This document shows positions 9,991 to 21,789 of a DNA stretch of 64,000 nucleotides, piece after piece. Position numbers and translations under genes: made by a program. Every line of letters starts with the position of its first letter. The stretch's first letter is position 1. Source of the stretch: Lepus europaeus (lineage: Eukaryota; Chordata; Mammalia; Lagomorpha; Leporidae); assembly GCF_033115175.1 (NCBI RefSeq), contig NC_084843.1:59126474-59190473 (forward strand), in the 5' to 3' direction. Below the pieces are notes generated by a model. It searched no databases. It saw only the letters and a program-made list of their open reading frames with translations, and had not been told where the DNA came from.

Positions 9991-10499
9991 TGTATGAGCC
10001 CGCCCATCACACAGAGCGGTACAGTCTGGACCAACCGTCACAGCCCGGAGCTCCTCCTCCGAGGACGCAGGGCAGACGTGTCCATATCCAGCTGTGCAGG
10101 GGACCTCAGAGAGCGGGAGGGCTGCCAGGCACCCCTGGGCTCCTCTCCGGACTGGGTGAGCTGGCCTGGACTCGCCCCTGTCTGTGGCCCACCTGAGGAG
10201 TCAAGGCGGGTCTTCTTGCCCACCCCAAGCTCCCATCCTAGACACCGGCAGGGACCCTTTGCCCCGACTTCCGAGACTCCCCACCCCAGCCCAGTTTTGT
10301 TCACCATAGCATTTGTACCTTAGATCCTCCCTCACTCTGTGGAATCCCTCAAGTGCTTTCTGCTTCCCTAGAAACCAATTTGCAACAGCCATTCCCCTGG
10401 ATGCCGAAGGTAGTGGAAGCTTCGCCCCTGACCTCTTTGAAATGTTTTTGTCAGCGTGGACATTATTGTCATCGTCAGGGATTTTGCTTCTTACAACTT
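9991..10499. other. Unique non-coding stretch
   Basis: No recognisable gene or repeat. Confidence 0.45.
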
Positions 10500-10607
10500 C
10501 TTAATGACTTAGTTCCACAAAACCCACTAAAACAGACAAGTCAGCACTGTTGCTCCCATCTGCAGGTGGAAAGAGCTGAGGCTTGGAGAGGTTAAAAGAC
10601 TTGCCAA
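10500..10607 (-). mobile_element. MIR relic
   Basis: TGCTCCCATCTGCAGGTGGAAAGAGCTGAGG and TGGAGAGGTTAAAAGACTTGCC follow the antisense MIR core. Confidence 0.55.
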
Positions 10608-10925
10608 CAGGGGCCAGCGCTGTGGCGTAACAGGCTAAGCCTCCACCTGTGGCGCCAGCATCACATGTGGGCACCGGTTCATGTCCAGGCCGCTCCTCTT
10701 CTGATCCAGCTCTCTACTAATGGCCTGAGAAAGCAGTGGAGGATGGCCCTTGCACCCACATGGGAGACCCAGACGAAGCTCCTGGCTCCCAGCTTCGCAT
10801 CGGCCAAGCTCCAGTCGTGGCCATTTGAGGAGTGAACCAGTGGATGGAAGACCTCTCTCAGTCCCCCGCCCTCCCCTCCCCCCCGTAGCTCTGCCTCTCA
10901 AATAAAATAAATCTTAGAAAAAAAG
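10608..10925 (+). mobile_element. C-repeat SINE
   Basis: Full-length sense copy: GGGGCCAGCGCTGTGGCGTAACAGG head, TGGGCACCGGTTCATGTCC, CTATTAATGGCCTGAGAAAGC-type block, and CAAATAAAATAAATCTTAG tail. Confidence 0.92.
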
Positions 10926-10944
10926 CATAGGTCAGAAATGACTT

Positions 10945-11870
10945 TTAAAAAAAGAAAAAAAAAACCCAGATACACTGGACTTTATGAAAATTAAAAACTT
11001 CGGTACTTCAAATAACACCAGAAAGTAAAACGACCACACCCAGAAGTGGGTGAAATGATTTGTAAACCAGAAATCTGAAAACAGACTTGGGTCTAGACTC
11101 TAAAAGAATCATTACAACTCAATAATTTCCAAGAAACCCAATTAAAGGATCTAAATAGGCATTTCTTCAAGAAAGCTGTACAAACGTCAGCAAGTTTATT
11201 AAAAGATGCTCACCATCATCAGCGAACAATACAAATCGCCGTCACAGCCAGTTACCGCCTTGCACCCACAGGACGGCTAACATCACAGGACAGATGCGGA
11301 GACGTTGGGAGCCTCTCCCTCACCGCTGACCGGTACCTAAGGCGAGGCTACCAGCTGTGGAAACGGCTGCAATCAGTGACCACGTGAGCCAATTCCACGC
11401 CTACACATGTCCACGGAGAATCAGAAACATGTCCACACAAGGCTTGTGCACCATGCACCATGTCAGTCAAGGTGGACGGACAGGCACATGCCATGTATCC
11501 TAACATGGGGCGCATCCACACGATGGAATCCTACTGGACAATGAAGACGCTGAAGCGGCCATCCACGCTGCGACGTGGACGCACTTCCAAGGCACTATTT
11601 CATGTAACAAATCAGCACATACTGCGTGACTCCCTTCACACACAAGGCCCACAGTAGGCAAATGGGTAGAGCCTGGGGTGGGGGGCGGTTAATGGTTGCC
11701 TAGAGCTGGGGAGGGAACAGAGGATGACCGCCAGGGCCATGGGGTTTCTTTCTGGGGTGAGGAAACTATTCTAGACTTACTGTGGTGCTGAGTCCATAGC
11801 TCTGTGGCTATTGCAACCACCAGTAAATGATACACTCTGAGCACATTGTGAGCTGAGTGAATTAGGACTC
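10945..11870 (+). mobile_element. L1M-type LINE fragment (3' part)
   Basis: Carries ordered hallmarks of an old L1 3' end: ACTTCAAATAACACC, TAAAAGATGCTCACCATCATC, ATGGAATCCTACTGGACAATGA and AATCAGCACATACTGCGTGACTCC. The untranslated region follows (GTTAATGGTTGCCTAGAGCTGGGG, TTTCTTTCTGGGGTGAGGAAACTATTCTAGA). Reading frames are broken. This is a decayed remnant of the reverse-transcriptase ORF and 3'UTR. Confidence 0.85.
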
Positions 11871-11926
11871 AAAATAGTTGTTGCTTTTCTTATGTGAAAG
11901 AGAAGTAGAACCAGGGAGAGACAGAG

Positions 11927-11983
<57 letters not shown>

Positions 11984-12062
11984 CCTCCATCTGCTGGTTT
12001 ACCGTCCAGACAGGGCTGGGCCAGGCTGAAGCCAAAGCCAGGAGCCAGGAGCTTCACCCAGG
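11871..12062 (-). mobile_element. C-repeat SINE, 3' half only
   Basis: Antisense tail and body (AATCCTCCATCTGCTGGTTTAC, GCCAGGAGCCAGGAGCTTCACCCAGG), cut off where the next SINE begins in the opposite direction. It contains the GA run at 11931-11980. Confidence 0.8.
11931..11980 (+). repeat. (AG)n microsatellite
   Basis: Twenty-five uninterrupted AG units, expanded from the purine-rich stretch of the antisense SINE. Confidence 0.97.
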
Positions 12063-12390
12063 TGGTGTGGTCGGTAAAGCTGCTGCCTGAAACGCTGGCC
12101 TCCCATGTGGGTGCTGGTTCACGCCCTGGCTTTTCCTCTTCCAATCCAGCTCTCTGCTGATAGCCTAGGAAAGCAACAGAAGCTAGTCTGAATGTATGGG
12201 CCCCTGCCATCCATGTGGGAGACCCGGATGAAGCTCCTGGCCCTTGGTTTCAGCTTGGCCCATTCCTGACCACTGTGGCCATTTGGAGAGTGAACTAGTG
12301 GATGGAAGCTCTTTCCCTCTCTCTGTCCCTACCTGTCTCTCTGTAATTCTGCCTTTCAAACAAATCCATACATCTTTTTTTTTTCTTAAA
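12063..12390 (+). mobile_element. C-repeat SINE, head-to-head with the previous copy
   Basis: Sense copy: GTGTGGTCGGTAAAGCTGC head, CCCATGTGGGTGCTGGTTC, GGGAGACCCGGATGAAGC, CT-rich stretch and a CATCTTTTTTTTTTC-modified tail. Confidence 0.88.
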
Positions 12391-12711
12391 GATAACAAGA
12401 AGGCAAATCACAAAGCGGGGGACCCTTTTCAGTTGGGGGAACATCAGATCCCATGACAGCCCAGAGGGGAAGGATGCCCCTTTGAGGAGAGGGCTCTAGA
12501 GGCCCTTGGGTGGGTGGTAGCTAGGCCTGGCCTGGCCTTGGGACACTGGCAAGCTACGCCATATTGGAAAAGCCCAGGGTTCCCTGCGATGCCGGCGCCT
12601 TGGCCTTGTGTGTCCTTTCCTAGATAAGAATCATTTCTAGGGGAGCAGAAGACCTCGGCCAAACCATCAACACTGGGCCACCCCAGGGAGGGCTGAGGTT
12701 GCAGCCAAAAG
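12391..12711. other. Unique non-coding stretch
   Basis: No recognisable gene or repeat. Confidence 0.45.
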
Positions 12712-12790
12712 AGGTGGAAAAAGTTGAGGCTCAGAGAGGTTGAGAGACTGACCAGCAGCCGCCCAGCTGGTGTCAGACCTGTGGGCTTCT
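12712..12790 (-). mobile_element. MIR relic
   Basis: AGTTGAGGCTCAGAGAGGTTGAGAGACTG followed by CCCAGCTGGTGTCAGACC matches the antisense MIR core. Confidence 0.55.
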
Positions 12791-13412
12791 CGGGGGAGGC
12801 TTGGCTGATGCCTCAGAGTCCTTCCTTGGCCTGGGTCCCCAGAACACAATTTCCTGTCTGGCTGCCGACACTGCAGCCACTCCATCCTCAGCACTCAGCT
12901 ACCCACTCACATCCACTCCGGCCCATCCCACGAGAGAAAAGCCAAGTCCTATGTGGGGGCTTGGGGTCCAGAGCAGGAAGACAAGAGACCGAACCCCTCA
13001 CCAGCCTCTCGAGGCCTAGCCAGGCCTTCCAAAGCCTGCTGCGGGGGCGTGGGACAGCAGTGCCTACACGTGGACAGGTTTGGGAATCTTTCTGCTTAAG
13101 TCAGTCCTGCAAATACACCTGACAGGCCAGCAGCCAGAGACCTGGACACCAGCTCACTGGGAGAGTATCCATGGGCAGTCTTCCCACCAAGGGGAAAGGC
13201 TGGGTGAAGGCACTGCCATCCGTCCTCCAGGTTCACATGGGGCAAGTCGGGTTCCTCATCTCTGCCTCTCACTGTAGTTATCCTGAGTGCAAATTGGTCT
13301 GAAGGCAGAGCCCGCACCCTAGCTTGCAGCTCCTGCACAGGGCTGGCAACTTGGGCATTCTGTGACCAGCTCCCAGGATGCTCTCTAATGGCTTGCATTC
13401 CATCTATCTATC
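12791..13412. other. Unique non-coding stretch
   Basis: No recognisable gene. The last bases (13401-13409, CATCTATCT) are the left target-site duplication of the next SINE. Confidence 0.45.
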
Positions 13413-13761
13413 CTTTTTTATTTTTTAAAGATTTATTTATTTATTTGAAAGTCAGAGTTACAGAGAGGCAGAGGCAGAGAGAGAGAGAGAGAGAGAGAGG
13501 TCTTCCATCCTCTGGTTCACTCCCTAAATAGCTGCAATGGCTGGATCTGGGCTAATCTGAAGCCAGGAGCCAGGAGCTTCTTCAAGGTCTCCCACCTGGG
13601 TGCAGGGGTCCAAGGACTTGGGCCATCTTCTACTGCTTTCCCGGGCCATAGCAGAGACCTGGTTTGGAAGTGGAGCAGCCGGGACTCAAACCAGCGTCCA
13701 CATGGGATGCTGGAGCTAGAAGCCAGGGTTTTAATCTGCTACGCCACAGCACTGGCCCCCT
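13413..13761 (-). mobile_element. C-repeat SINE
   Basis: Full-length antisense copy flanked by CATCTATCT at 13401-13409 and 13762-13770. Includes a short GA run (13480-13499), GGTCTCCCACCTGGGTGCAGG and the head AGCACTGGCCCCC. Confidence 0.93.
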
Positions 13762-13770
13762 CATCTATCT

Positions 13771-14352
13771 TCTTCCTTTCACAAAAAGGGATATATTTTT
13801 AGGATGTTCAGACTTGAACAACACGAGGCAGAAGTGTCTGGAGAGCAGCTATTATCTCCGAGGCTGCTCTCCAAGCCCAGAGGACATGGATTTTGGTTGA
13901 TGCCTGACTGTTGCACAGGCAGCAGACTCACCAATAGCCTGTTTTCCCCCAGAACCCTTCAGCGGGTTCCTCGTGCCCTGAGGTCGAGGGTGTGGACGCC
14001 TTCAGACACACCCGCATCCTCATGGCCACAGGCTCTGCTGCTGCCTTTCCCTGCTCACTCACTTCCGCGTGTTGGACTGTGAGCGGTTGGTGACCAGCTC
14101 AGGACCGGCCCTCAGCTCCCTGCTGGCCCACGAGAAAGCCTGTCTATCTTAAGTAGCTGGCACAAGTAGGCGGGAGGAATCACCCTCACAACAGAACAGG
14201 AAGCAAAGCCCGATTTTTCATTTTGTTCAACTGGGCTTCCTTCTTTCTAGACTTTTCCCTTAGTATGCAGACACCTGTCTACACAACTGTATGTGTTTTA
14301 CATGAGATGTGTTTGCCTGCCTGCTTTTGCTCAGTAGGATGTGACCCCCTTC
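13771..14352. other. Unique non-coding stretch
   Basis: No recognisable gene or repeat. Confidence 0.45.
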
Positions 14353-14405
14353 TTTTTAAAGATTTATTTATTTATTGAAAAGGCAGAGTTACAGATAGGC
14401 AGAGG

Positions 14406-14458
<53 letters not shown>

Positions 14459-14718
14459 CTTCCATCCACTGGTTCACTCCCCAAATGCTCCAACGGCCAG
14501 AGCTGCGCCTCTCTTGAAGTCAGGAGCCAGGAGCTTCTTCCAGGTCTCCCATGTGGGTGCAGGGGCGCCCAAGGACCTGGGCCATTTTCTACTGCTTTCC
14601 CAGGCCATATCAGAGAGCTGGATGGGAAGAGGAACAGCCGGTACTAGAACCAGCGCCCACATGGGTTGCCAGCACCTGCAGGTGGCAGCTTTACCCGCTA
14701 CGCCACAGCGCTGGTCCC
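14353..14718 (-). mobile_element. C-repeat SINE with expanded (GA)n
   Basis: Full-length antisense copy; the purine-rich stretch holds a (GA)n run at about 14409-14455. Ends AGCGCTGGTCCC. Confidence 0.93.
14409..14455 (+). repeat. (GA)n microsatellite
   Basis: About 23 uninterrupted GA units inside the SINE at 14353-14718. Confidence 0.97.
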
Positions 14719-14934
14719 AAGGTGATCACTTTCATGTGATGGAGAGACACAGGGTCCTGGACAAAGACTCCAGAAGGAGGGCACAGGCTGGCAGGGCAGG
14801 AGAAGGTTGGGACCTTGTCCTGCTCTGGACCCCTCCGCTGGTCTCAAGGAGCTCCATCTGCAGGTGAGGGATGCCCAGTTGACTTCCAGAAGCTTCTCCA
14901 GCTTTGGCTTATGTGATAATGGCGACTATGTATA

Positions 14935-15135
14935 GATATTTTACTGTTAATTGGCCACTTAATGCCCACGAACCAATGAGCGGTGCTATTCCTGCCTCCA
15001 CTCTGTGACAGGAACTCAGACCTGGGGGACGAGGGGACTCCAAGGTCACACAGTGGGGCAGGCGCAATCAGGACTGGGACCCAGCGCTGTGTGACCCCAG
15101 GCCAGAGCGTTCGGCCACCACACCATCTCACGTCT
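14935..15135 (-). mobile_element. MIR relic
   Basis: CACTCTGTGACAGGAACTCAG, CAAGGTCACACAGTGGGGCAGG and CCAGAGCGTTCGGCCACCACACC match the second half of an antisense MIR. Confidence 0.6.
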
Positions 15136-15775
15136 TCCAGAGCACCAGCTGGTGGCCCCGGGAGGGCACACACCAGGAGGCAAAGGGCTAGTAAGGACCT
15201 CAGCCCAGGTCACCAACTCAAGGTTTATACAGCAAAGCAAGAGACACCATATATGCCACAAATGCACCCTGCCCCTGTGTGTTCCATCACTCATGTACAC
15301 CCTGCCACCCCGCTACCCACAGCGTGTGGCTGGCCCCAGGCCCAGCCGCTTGGCTGCAGAGCTTGGCTGCTGTGACGGACTGGGAGAGGGCATGTCACGG
15401 CTCCCGGCACATCCGCAGCCTTTGCTTTCTGTCCTTCTCCTCCACCAGCACCCCTGTCTGCCTGCAATTGAACCCAGATGCCAGGAAATATCGTGGTTGT
15501 AGGGCTGAAGTGGAAACACACGGGTGGGGTGACGACTCTCCTCCGCTACAGCTCCATGACTGTCATCCCTGGAACTCGCAGTGGGAGAGGGACACCTGGG
15601 AGCCCAGGGCAGCGTGCTCTGCATGCGGGACATACAGCACGGAGCAGCCGGGGGCCGCATGCCCACACCCCTGTGTCTTCAGCCAGGCAGCCGCGGAAGC
15701 GACAGAGGGTTCTCCACTGCACCACCTCCAAATCCCGTTCCTGCCTTCCTAAGACGCGTGGGGTCTCAGATCCCA
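15136..15775. other. Unique non-coding stretch
   Basis: No recognisable gene or repeat. Confidence 0.45.
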
Positions 15776-15900
15776 GTCCTGACCCTGACACTGCCGGCTG
15801 TGCGACGTCAGGAAAATCAACACTTCTTGAAGCGTTCATGTCAGCATCTATAGAGTGGAGACAAAAATGCCTCCTCCTAGGACTTGTTGCAGTATAGCAA
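15776..15900 (+). mobile_element. MIR relic
   Basis: CACTGCCGGCTGTGCGACGTCAGG through GAGTGGAGACAAAAATGCC and TAGGACTTGTTGCAG follows the sense MIR core (ctgtgtgaccttgggcaag...tgttgtgag). Confidence 0.6.
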
Positions 15901-17109
15901 TTTATCGGAGTGGAAAAACAATCTTTGAGTATAAGGGATTTACAAAGCAAACCCACAATCCCTAATCCACAATTCCCAAACCCCGAAAGCTCAGAGAACC
16001 AAAGCTTTTCATAACTCGTTTGACAACAAAAGCTGACCTGAACTGACACGAGACTATTTACCACATTTCCGTGTCCTCCCTGGGGTGGTTATTCCAGTGT
16101 TTTGCTGCAGACTACTGCCCTGTCTGATCACGGGGGCTGCCCCCGACTTGCTAGGGGTGGGCGTGTTTCTACATACATCTCAAGTCCAGAAAGCTCTGAA
16201 TTCTGACACACACCCTGCCATGGGGGCTGTGAACCTGCCCTTGGCAATGAAGGGGAAATACATTGGCTGTTGGTTGAAGCAGCAAGACATCTGTAGTTTG
16301 CTAGATTTGGAGCCTTTTTTCAGAAGCCTCCTTACCCAGTGACCCACGAGTGATGACTTGGTGCCACTTGGGATTTCCACGCGCCCGGCACGAGACAATA
16401 CTGCGAGATCTCTGCTTGGCCTGCCCACAGCCCTGTGGGCACCTCTGAGAGTTTCTCCTTTACCTGGTGCAAGTGGAGCCGCAGGCAGCAAAGCTGATCA
16501 CAGGTAGATCCAAATCCGGTGCGATGGGCTTCAGAGGCAGGCTCCAAGCCCTGAAACCCTGAGCGGGGAAGAGGCTCGTGAGGGGGCCGGGAGAGGCCGC
16601 CCACTTCACCGGGGCGGGGGTGAGTTCTGCTGCTTGTCCCCTCCCAAGCCCAGACCCACACCTCGGCTCCACAGGCATCGGCCACTTCCCACTGCCCGTG
16701 GGGACCATGGCCAGGGTTGCTCCTGAATCTGATTCCTTTTCCCTCTGCGGGACTCCGGGTGGCTCCATCCCCCGGTCTTGCCCTATTGAGCAGGTGGGCT
16801 GTCAGTGAGCCTGTTAGGGACCCTGGGGAGCAACAGGTGGGTGTTCCCCGGGCGGCTGGGGCAGGCCACCTGACCAGCCCCTCAGCCCCCACCAGCTGCC
16901 CACAACAGCAGCCAGGGCGGGCCACACTGCTGCCTCCTGCTGAGCCCGGCCCGGCTGGTGGCTTTTAGTTCCAAAAGCGAATGGTGAACCCGTTCTCATT
17001 AGGATGAGCAGATCCACACCCGCGCAGAGAGCCGGAGCCGTACGCGTCTCCTTCCCCTCCACTCTCTGCGCCTGGGCCCTCCTGGGGGGAGCTCCTGTTT
17101 ACAGCGCAG
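15901..17109. other. Unique non-coding stretch
   Basis: The part before about 16350 is less GC-rich, the rest GC-rich. Several 100-200 codon frames overlap on both strands; none reads as a known protein. Confidence 0.45.
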
Positions 17110-17562
17110 GATCCTGGTTGTGGTCCATCTTCCTAGTGGTTATTTACACCTATATATCATTTGGATCTGTTTTGGGCGTTTTATATACACACCTCACATA
17201 GTGTTCTGCAGCTTGCTTTCTCCTGCTCACCATATGTCTTGGAGATCGTCCCACGTCGGCTCACATATGTCTTCCCCATTCATCCTCACCGCTGTCTCAG
17301 CCACCTTGCAGAGGCACAGGGCTTATGTAACCATCCCCCGCTGACAGGCAACACGTAGGTCCTCTGCTAGGAACATCTGTGGGTGCATACCCCATATACA
17401 TGTGCACACGTGTGTGTCCTGTGTGCCCACAGGTCGTCTGACGCAAACATTTGCACATGTGTTCCCGTGTGCCCCTGCGGAAGGAGAGCAGCTGCATCGT
17501 GGAGGGTGACATGTTTTATGTTCGCTAGCTTCTGCCAAATGGCCCTCTCCAAGGCTGTGTCC
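17110..17562 (-). mobile_element. Old LINE-1 fragment (antisense)
   Basis: TAGTGTTCTGCAGCTTGCTTTC, CATATGTCTTGGAGATCGTCCCA, TGTGGGTGCATACCCC and GCTTCTGCCAAATGGCCCTCTCC follow in order an old L1 segment that is common in antisense in mammals. Confidence 0.65.
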
Positions 17563-17689
17563 GTGTTATCAGAGTCGGGACACGGTTTCCGCTGGCAGAT
17601 TGGGCTCAGGGCTTCCATGGAGGCTATGGGAAACAGCGTTGGGAGGCGGCCTCTGGCTGTGCGTGGGTCCTCCATGGTGATCAGTATGG

Positions 17690-17870
17690 GGATTAAAAGC
17701 AGGGCGTGGGGGGTCCAACAGGTGTACATTTGCATCCTGCCTCTACCACCTGGGAGTGCTGTGATTGCCACCAAATATAGCTTCTGCGAATCTTTTCCAC
17801 TGGAGAATGGGAGTGACCGTGACAGCACCAGGATCGGAAGTGTTACGAGACTCGAGCAGGAAGATACAGT
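17690..17870 (+). mobile_element. MIR relic
   Basis: GTGTACATTTGCATCCTGCCTC, ACCTGGGAGTGCTGTGATTG and GGAGAATGGGAGTGACCGTG resemble a diverged sense MIR. Confidence 0.45.
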
Positions 17871-18950
17871 GTTTAATGCATCCTTGCTTACAGAAAATGG
17901 GGAGAAGACGGGATCTGGCACTTCTGTTGTGATTACACATATGATGGTTGTGAAGGTTTTGGTGACGATGAGGCACAGTATCCTGTTCCCGGAAGCGCAG
18001 CTCCCTTTCCTCGAGGGGGTCCTCTTGTCTCCTCCGTGTGCCACCACTCAGCGCTGCCAAGCTGGGCACCACGGGAGCCACTTGGTGGCTGTCTCATAGC
18101 GCCTGCTGTGTGCAGAGGTCAGAGCCCACGGCGGGTGGGTGCCGGTACCCAGGGGGCAGGACCAGCAGTTGCAGCTTCCTGGCTGGAAGGGCAGACAGGA
18201 CACAACCAGATAAACACCAGTAAACAGAGGTGGCGCGTCGTGCAAACAGACACCAGTGTCAGTGGTACCTTCCCCCCACCCCCAGAGAGAGACACACGTC
18301 CCAGCCAAGTCACCAGGTGGGGACACAGGCAGTGAGGCGGCTGCACAGGCTGTGGGGGCTGAACGTGGAGGCAGGAAGTGGCAGGAGAGAGCGGAGCTGG
18401 AGAGATGGCCAGGCCGGGAAGGCAGAGCGGAAGGGGAAGTGGACAAGGAGGGAACCAGAAGGTGGCTGGGCAGGAGAGGAAGGTGCCCAGCCTGCCTGGC
18501 CGCCCAGTCCTCGGCTCAGGACCCCACCCTGCCTCTTGCCAGCTGCTGGCCTTGGGGGCGTCTGTAAAATGGGGCGCGTGGGGGTGTTACCCTCGAGGAC
18601 TCTGGCGACGCCCTTCCAGCCTAGGTCTTCTAGGAATTTCTGTGCTTGGGACCGTCTAGGCTCTCTCATCTTGAATTGGAGTCCCCATGGCCATCACCCT
18701 AATCCCTCCAAAGTGCTGGCAACGAACAGTTTGTAAACTCTCTTCCCATATGTTTCCTCACTTAGCTCTGCCCTACAGCCTTGAATACGTTGGAGCTGAG
18801 GTTCGAATCTCGCTTTGCTGGGGTGGGGTCTGGGGCTTCCCCGGGGGGAGGCTTGAGTCAAGGTGCCAGGTCAGCCAGCAGGAGCCGAGCTGCCCGTGGC
18901 GGGGGCCAGGGAGGCCTGTAGCAGTCGGTGTTCCCTTTGGGCCAGGCTCT
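17871..18950. other. Unique non-coding stretch
   Basis: A 238-codon frame spans 17383-18099. It runs through L1 and MIR relics and shows no protein-like composition. No gene was recognised. Confidence 0.45.
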
Positions 18951-18954
18951 CTGT

Positions 18955-19080
18955 GCAAGTGATGCTGTCCTGTCCTCACCGCGACCTACTGAGACAGCTG
19001 TGGTCATAGTGCCCACTGCACAGCCTCCAAGATGCTGAGTTACTATCCAAAGTCCCCCAGCCAGTGAGCAGCACAGCGGG
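18955..19080 (-). mobile_element. Possible MIR relic
   Basis: CCTACTGAGACAGCTGTGG, ATGCTGAGTTACTATCCAAAG and CAGCCAGTGAGCAGCACAGC loosely fit an antisense MIR. Confidence 0.35.
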
Positions 19081-19179
19081 ACCCCCTCCCCACCACAAGA
19101 CCTCGGGAGCACTCCCTGCCCTCCTATGCACCTGCCTGGAGAGGGTGCTCATGCCCTCAGGGGCACCCGAGAGCTCCAC

Positions 19180-19421
19180 TCACCATGGATTTCATTCCAA
19201 CCCATGCTCTGGGCCTGGCTCCCTGGCCACCTCCTCCAGGGAGCCCTCCCTGACCTTTCCTGCCCTGCCAGGCATTCATCCTTCCCTCGTTCCCTGCTGT
19301 CACTTAGACCCCTCCCATCTGGGTCACCCTGGTGCTGTCCATCACAACACACCTGGGAGGAAGGGGATCCTCCTCCTCTGTGGCTTAGACCTTGTCTTTC
19401 CAGAGTGTTTACCATTTTCTC
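19180..19421 (+). mobile_element. L2-like relic (3' end)
   Basis: CCTCCAGGGAGCCCTCCCTGACC, then TTTACCATTTTCTCAATAAATGC matches the 3' part of L2 in sense orientation. Confidence 0.45.
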
Positions 19422-19436
19422 AATAAATGCACTTTA

Positions 19437-19810
19437 TTTTTATTTACTTTTATTTTTAAAATTTTATTTATTTTTATTTTTTGACAGGCAGAGTGGACAG
19501 TGAGAGAGAAAGACAGAGAGAAAGGTCTTCCTTTTCCGTTGGTTCACCCCCCAATCGCCGCCACGGCTGGCGCGCTGCGGCCGGTGCACCACGCTGATCC
19601 GATGGCAGGAGCCAGGTGCCTATCCTGGTCTCTCATGGGATGCAGGGCCCAAGCACTTGGGCCATCCTCCACTGCACTCCCGGGCCACAGCAGAGAGCTG
19701 GCCTGGAAGAGGGGCAACCGGGACAGAATCCAGCGCCCTGACCGGGACTAGAACCCGGTGTACTGGCGCCACAAGGTGGAGGATTAGCCTAGTGAGCCGC
19801 GGTGCCGGCC
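19437..19810 (-). mobile_element. C-repeat SINE, younger subfamily
   Basis: Antisense copy of the TTGACAGGCAGAGTGGACAGTG type, with long A/T-rich tail (19437-19480). It is framed by identical 15-bp duplications AATAAATGCACTTTA at 19422-19436 and 19811-19825. The perfect duplication suggests recent insertion. Confidence 0.95.
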
Positions 19811-19877
19811 AATAAATGCACTTTAATACCATGGCAAAATAAATATGGACATGTGTTTATCACAGAAATGAAAACTG

Positions 19878-20181
19878 CGGGGCTGGCAGTGTGGCTCGGT
19901 GGTTTGAGCTGCTGATGACGCCGGCATCCCATATCAGAGCGCCCATTGGAGTCCCAGCTGCTCTGCTTCTAATCCAGCTCCCTATTAATGTGCCTGGGAA
20001 AGCAGCGGAGAATGGCCCAAGAGCTTGGGCCCCTGCCACCCTCATGGGAGACCCAGATGATTTTCTTGGTTCCTGCTGTCAGCCTGACCCAGCCATCTAG
20101 GGAGTGAACCAATGGATGGAAGACCGTCCCCCTAATCCTGGATGCTCTGCCTTTCAAATGAATAAATGCATCTTCAAAATT
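19878..20181 (+). mobile_element. C-repeat SINE
   Basis: Sense copy flanked by AATGAAAACTG (19867-19877) and AATGAGAACTG (20182-20192). Head GGGGCTGGCAGTGTGGCTCGG, tail AATGAATAAATGCATCTTC. Confidence 0.92.
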
Positions 20182-20192
20182 AATGAGAACTG

Positions 20193-20805
20193 TGGCGAGC
20201 CAGGAGGCCAGTGGCTTACTTTCCTGGAACCACACAGGGTAAGGCAGGACCTGTGTTTCTGCAGCTCTGGGTGCCGTCGTCTTAGGGCAAACTGCCCCGG
20301 AAGCAGGCTCTGAGACAAAGGCTTGAGTACAAGGGGTTCACTTACGAAGTATAGTCGGAACAGTTATTGGTGACATTGCCTCCGTCTTCCCTCCCCGGGC
20401 GAGGCAGGGGCCAAATGCCAAGTTCCCCATACAGCTCATCTACCAGGGCATGGCTCCCTTCCTAGGGCCCACCAAGAATCGCCTCATCAGAACAAAAGGC
20501 ATTTCCAGCACCAGGCAATCCCAAGGGACTCAGGAGTTCTGTATGAGGAGCTGCGATCAAAGACGATACCAGACCAAAAGATGCTCCTCGAACCCTATCG
20601 CCTAGGAAACTAGAAAGGAGTTGAGAGCTCTGGCCGGGAGCTGAGAGACAGAAAAGCGTCCACTTCCTGTTACAGTGCCGTATTGCAACAGGCCTCATTG
20701 TCACCCTCCCTGGCACAGGTGAGGGCTCCTTCCAGGGGTACAGGGACTCCCTAGCACTGCAGGCCCGGCACATGGGCAGGGTGGGCTCCAGCAGCCACAC
20801 AGGAC
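20193..20805. other. Unique non-coding stretch
   Basis: No recognisable gene. The segment near 20290-20380 may be an ancient repeat but was not identified. Confidence 0.4.
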
Positions 20806-20940
20806 CCTCGGGCGATGCACCAACAGTGTCAGCCGCAGACATTGCTGTGTACCAGGCTTGTGGTGACACAGCAGTGAGCGAGTAGAACAGGGAGGCACAT
20901 GCAAGGAGCCCATCTCCTAGTGGGGCGCCCCAGCTGTCAT
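20806..20940 (+). mobile_element. Ancient L2-like relic
   Basis: ATTGCTGTGTACCAGGCTTG, GTGACACAGCAGTGAGCGAG and GGAGCCCATCTCCTAGTGGGG fit a widespread old mammalian repeat ('tgtgccaggcactg...acagtgaacaa...gagcttacattctagtgg'). Confidence 0.5.
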
Positions 20941-21789
20941 CCTGGGTAAGCTGAGGGACAAGTTCACGGCTGCGTTGGAGGGCTGAAATCCCGAGGCTGC
21001 GGCTGGTGAGGAGCAAGTACCCGGTTACGCTCTCTGGTGCCCGGGGTCCTGTGTGAAGGGAGCCGTGACAGGAGCCGCACTGTTTGGAGTTTGTTGAATT
21101 GAATGCACATAAAGGCTTGGCCGGAGCACGCTCACACACGTCATCACCGTTACTGGCCCTGTACTACAGAGAGGGCTTTGGCCAAGTCTGGCTCCCGGGG
21201 GCTTCTCCTGTTGACTCCTGGCGGGGCTGCATTGCTAAGGGAGAAGGAGAGGCTGCAGAAGCCAGCATAGGAGACGGGCTCTGCCGGGGCACCCGGGCCA
21301 CGCAGGCCAAGGCCGGAGCCCCAGCTCGTCTAGCTCTTGGCAGAGTACCTTGGGATCCCCCCTGAACCCCGGAGCCAGGAGGCCGTGAGGACCCTCTGAG
21401 AGACTGGCTCCCACTCCCCTCCCTGCTCCCCTTCCTGGGTTGCAAGGGGGGGGGGCCCAACTGCTCCACCATGGCCTGGCGCTGGCCGCAGCAGCCGTGT
21501 CGCACACATGCCAGCCCTCGAAGGCCGCTTTGTTTTGGTGTCGTTCTTGGTGCACGGGACAAGGAGCCAGGAGATGGCATCTTTGGCTGCCTTTCCTGCC
21601 GCCATCCATGTGAGGAATACACTGTCTGCTTCCACGGAGGATCAGCATCTCTGCCGACAGACCAAGACCCTGGCCTTGCCCGTCTTCTGCTTGACGCTGG
21701 GAGACAAGGGCGGACACGGGGACCAGGGAGTGTGGGCTGAAGAGAGGCCAGAGGGAGCTGGGGGCTGAGCGTGGTGATCGCAGCAAGAA
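20941..21789. other. Unique non-coding stretch
   Basis: GC-rich, with overlapping chance frames. No gene was recognised. Confidence 0.45.

Noticed and set aside
17383..18099. 238-codon + frame
   Set aside because: It crosses antisense L1 and MIR relics.
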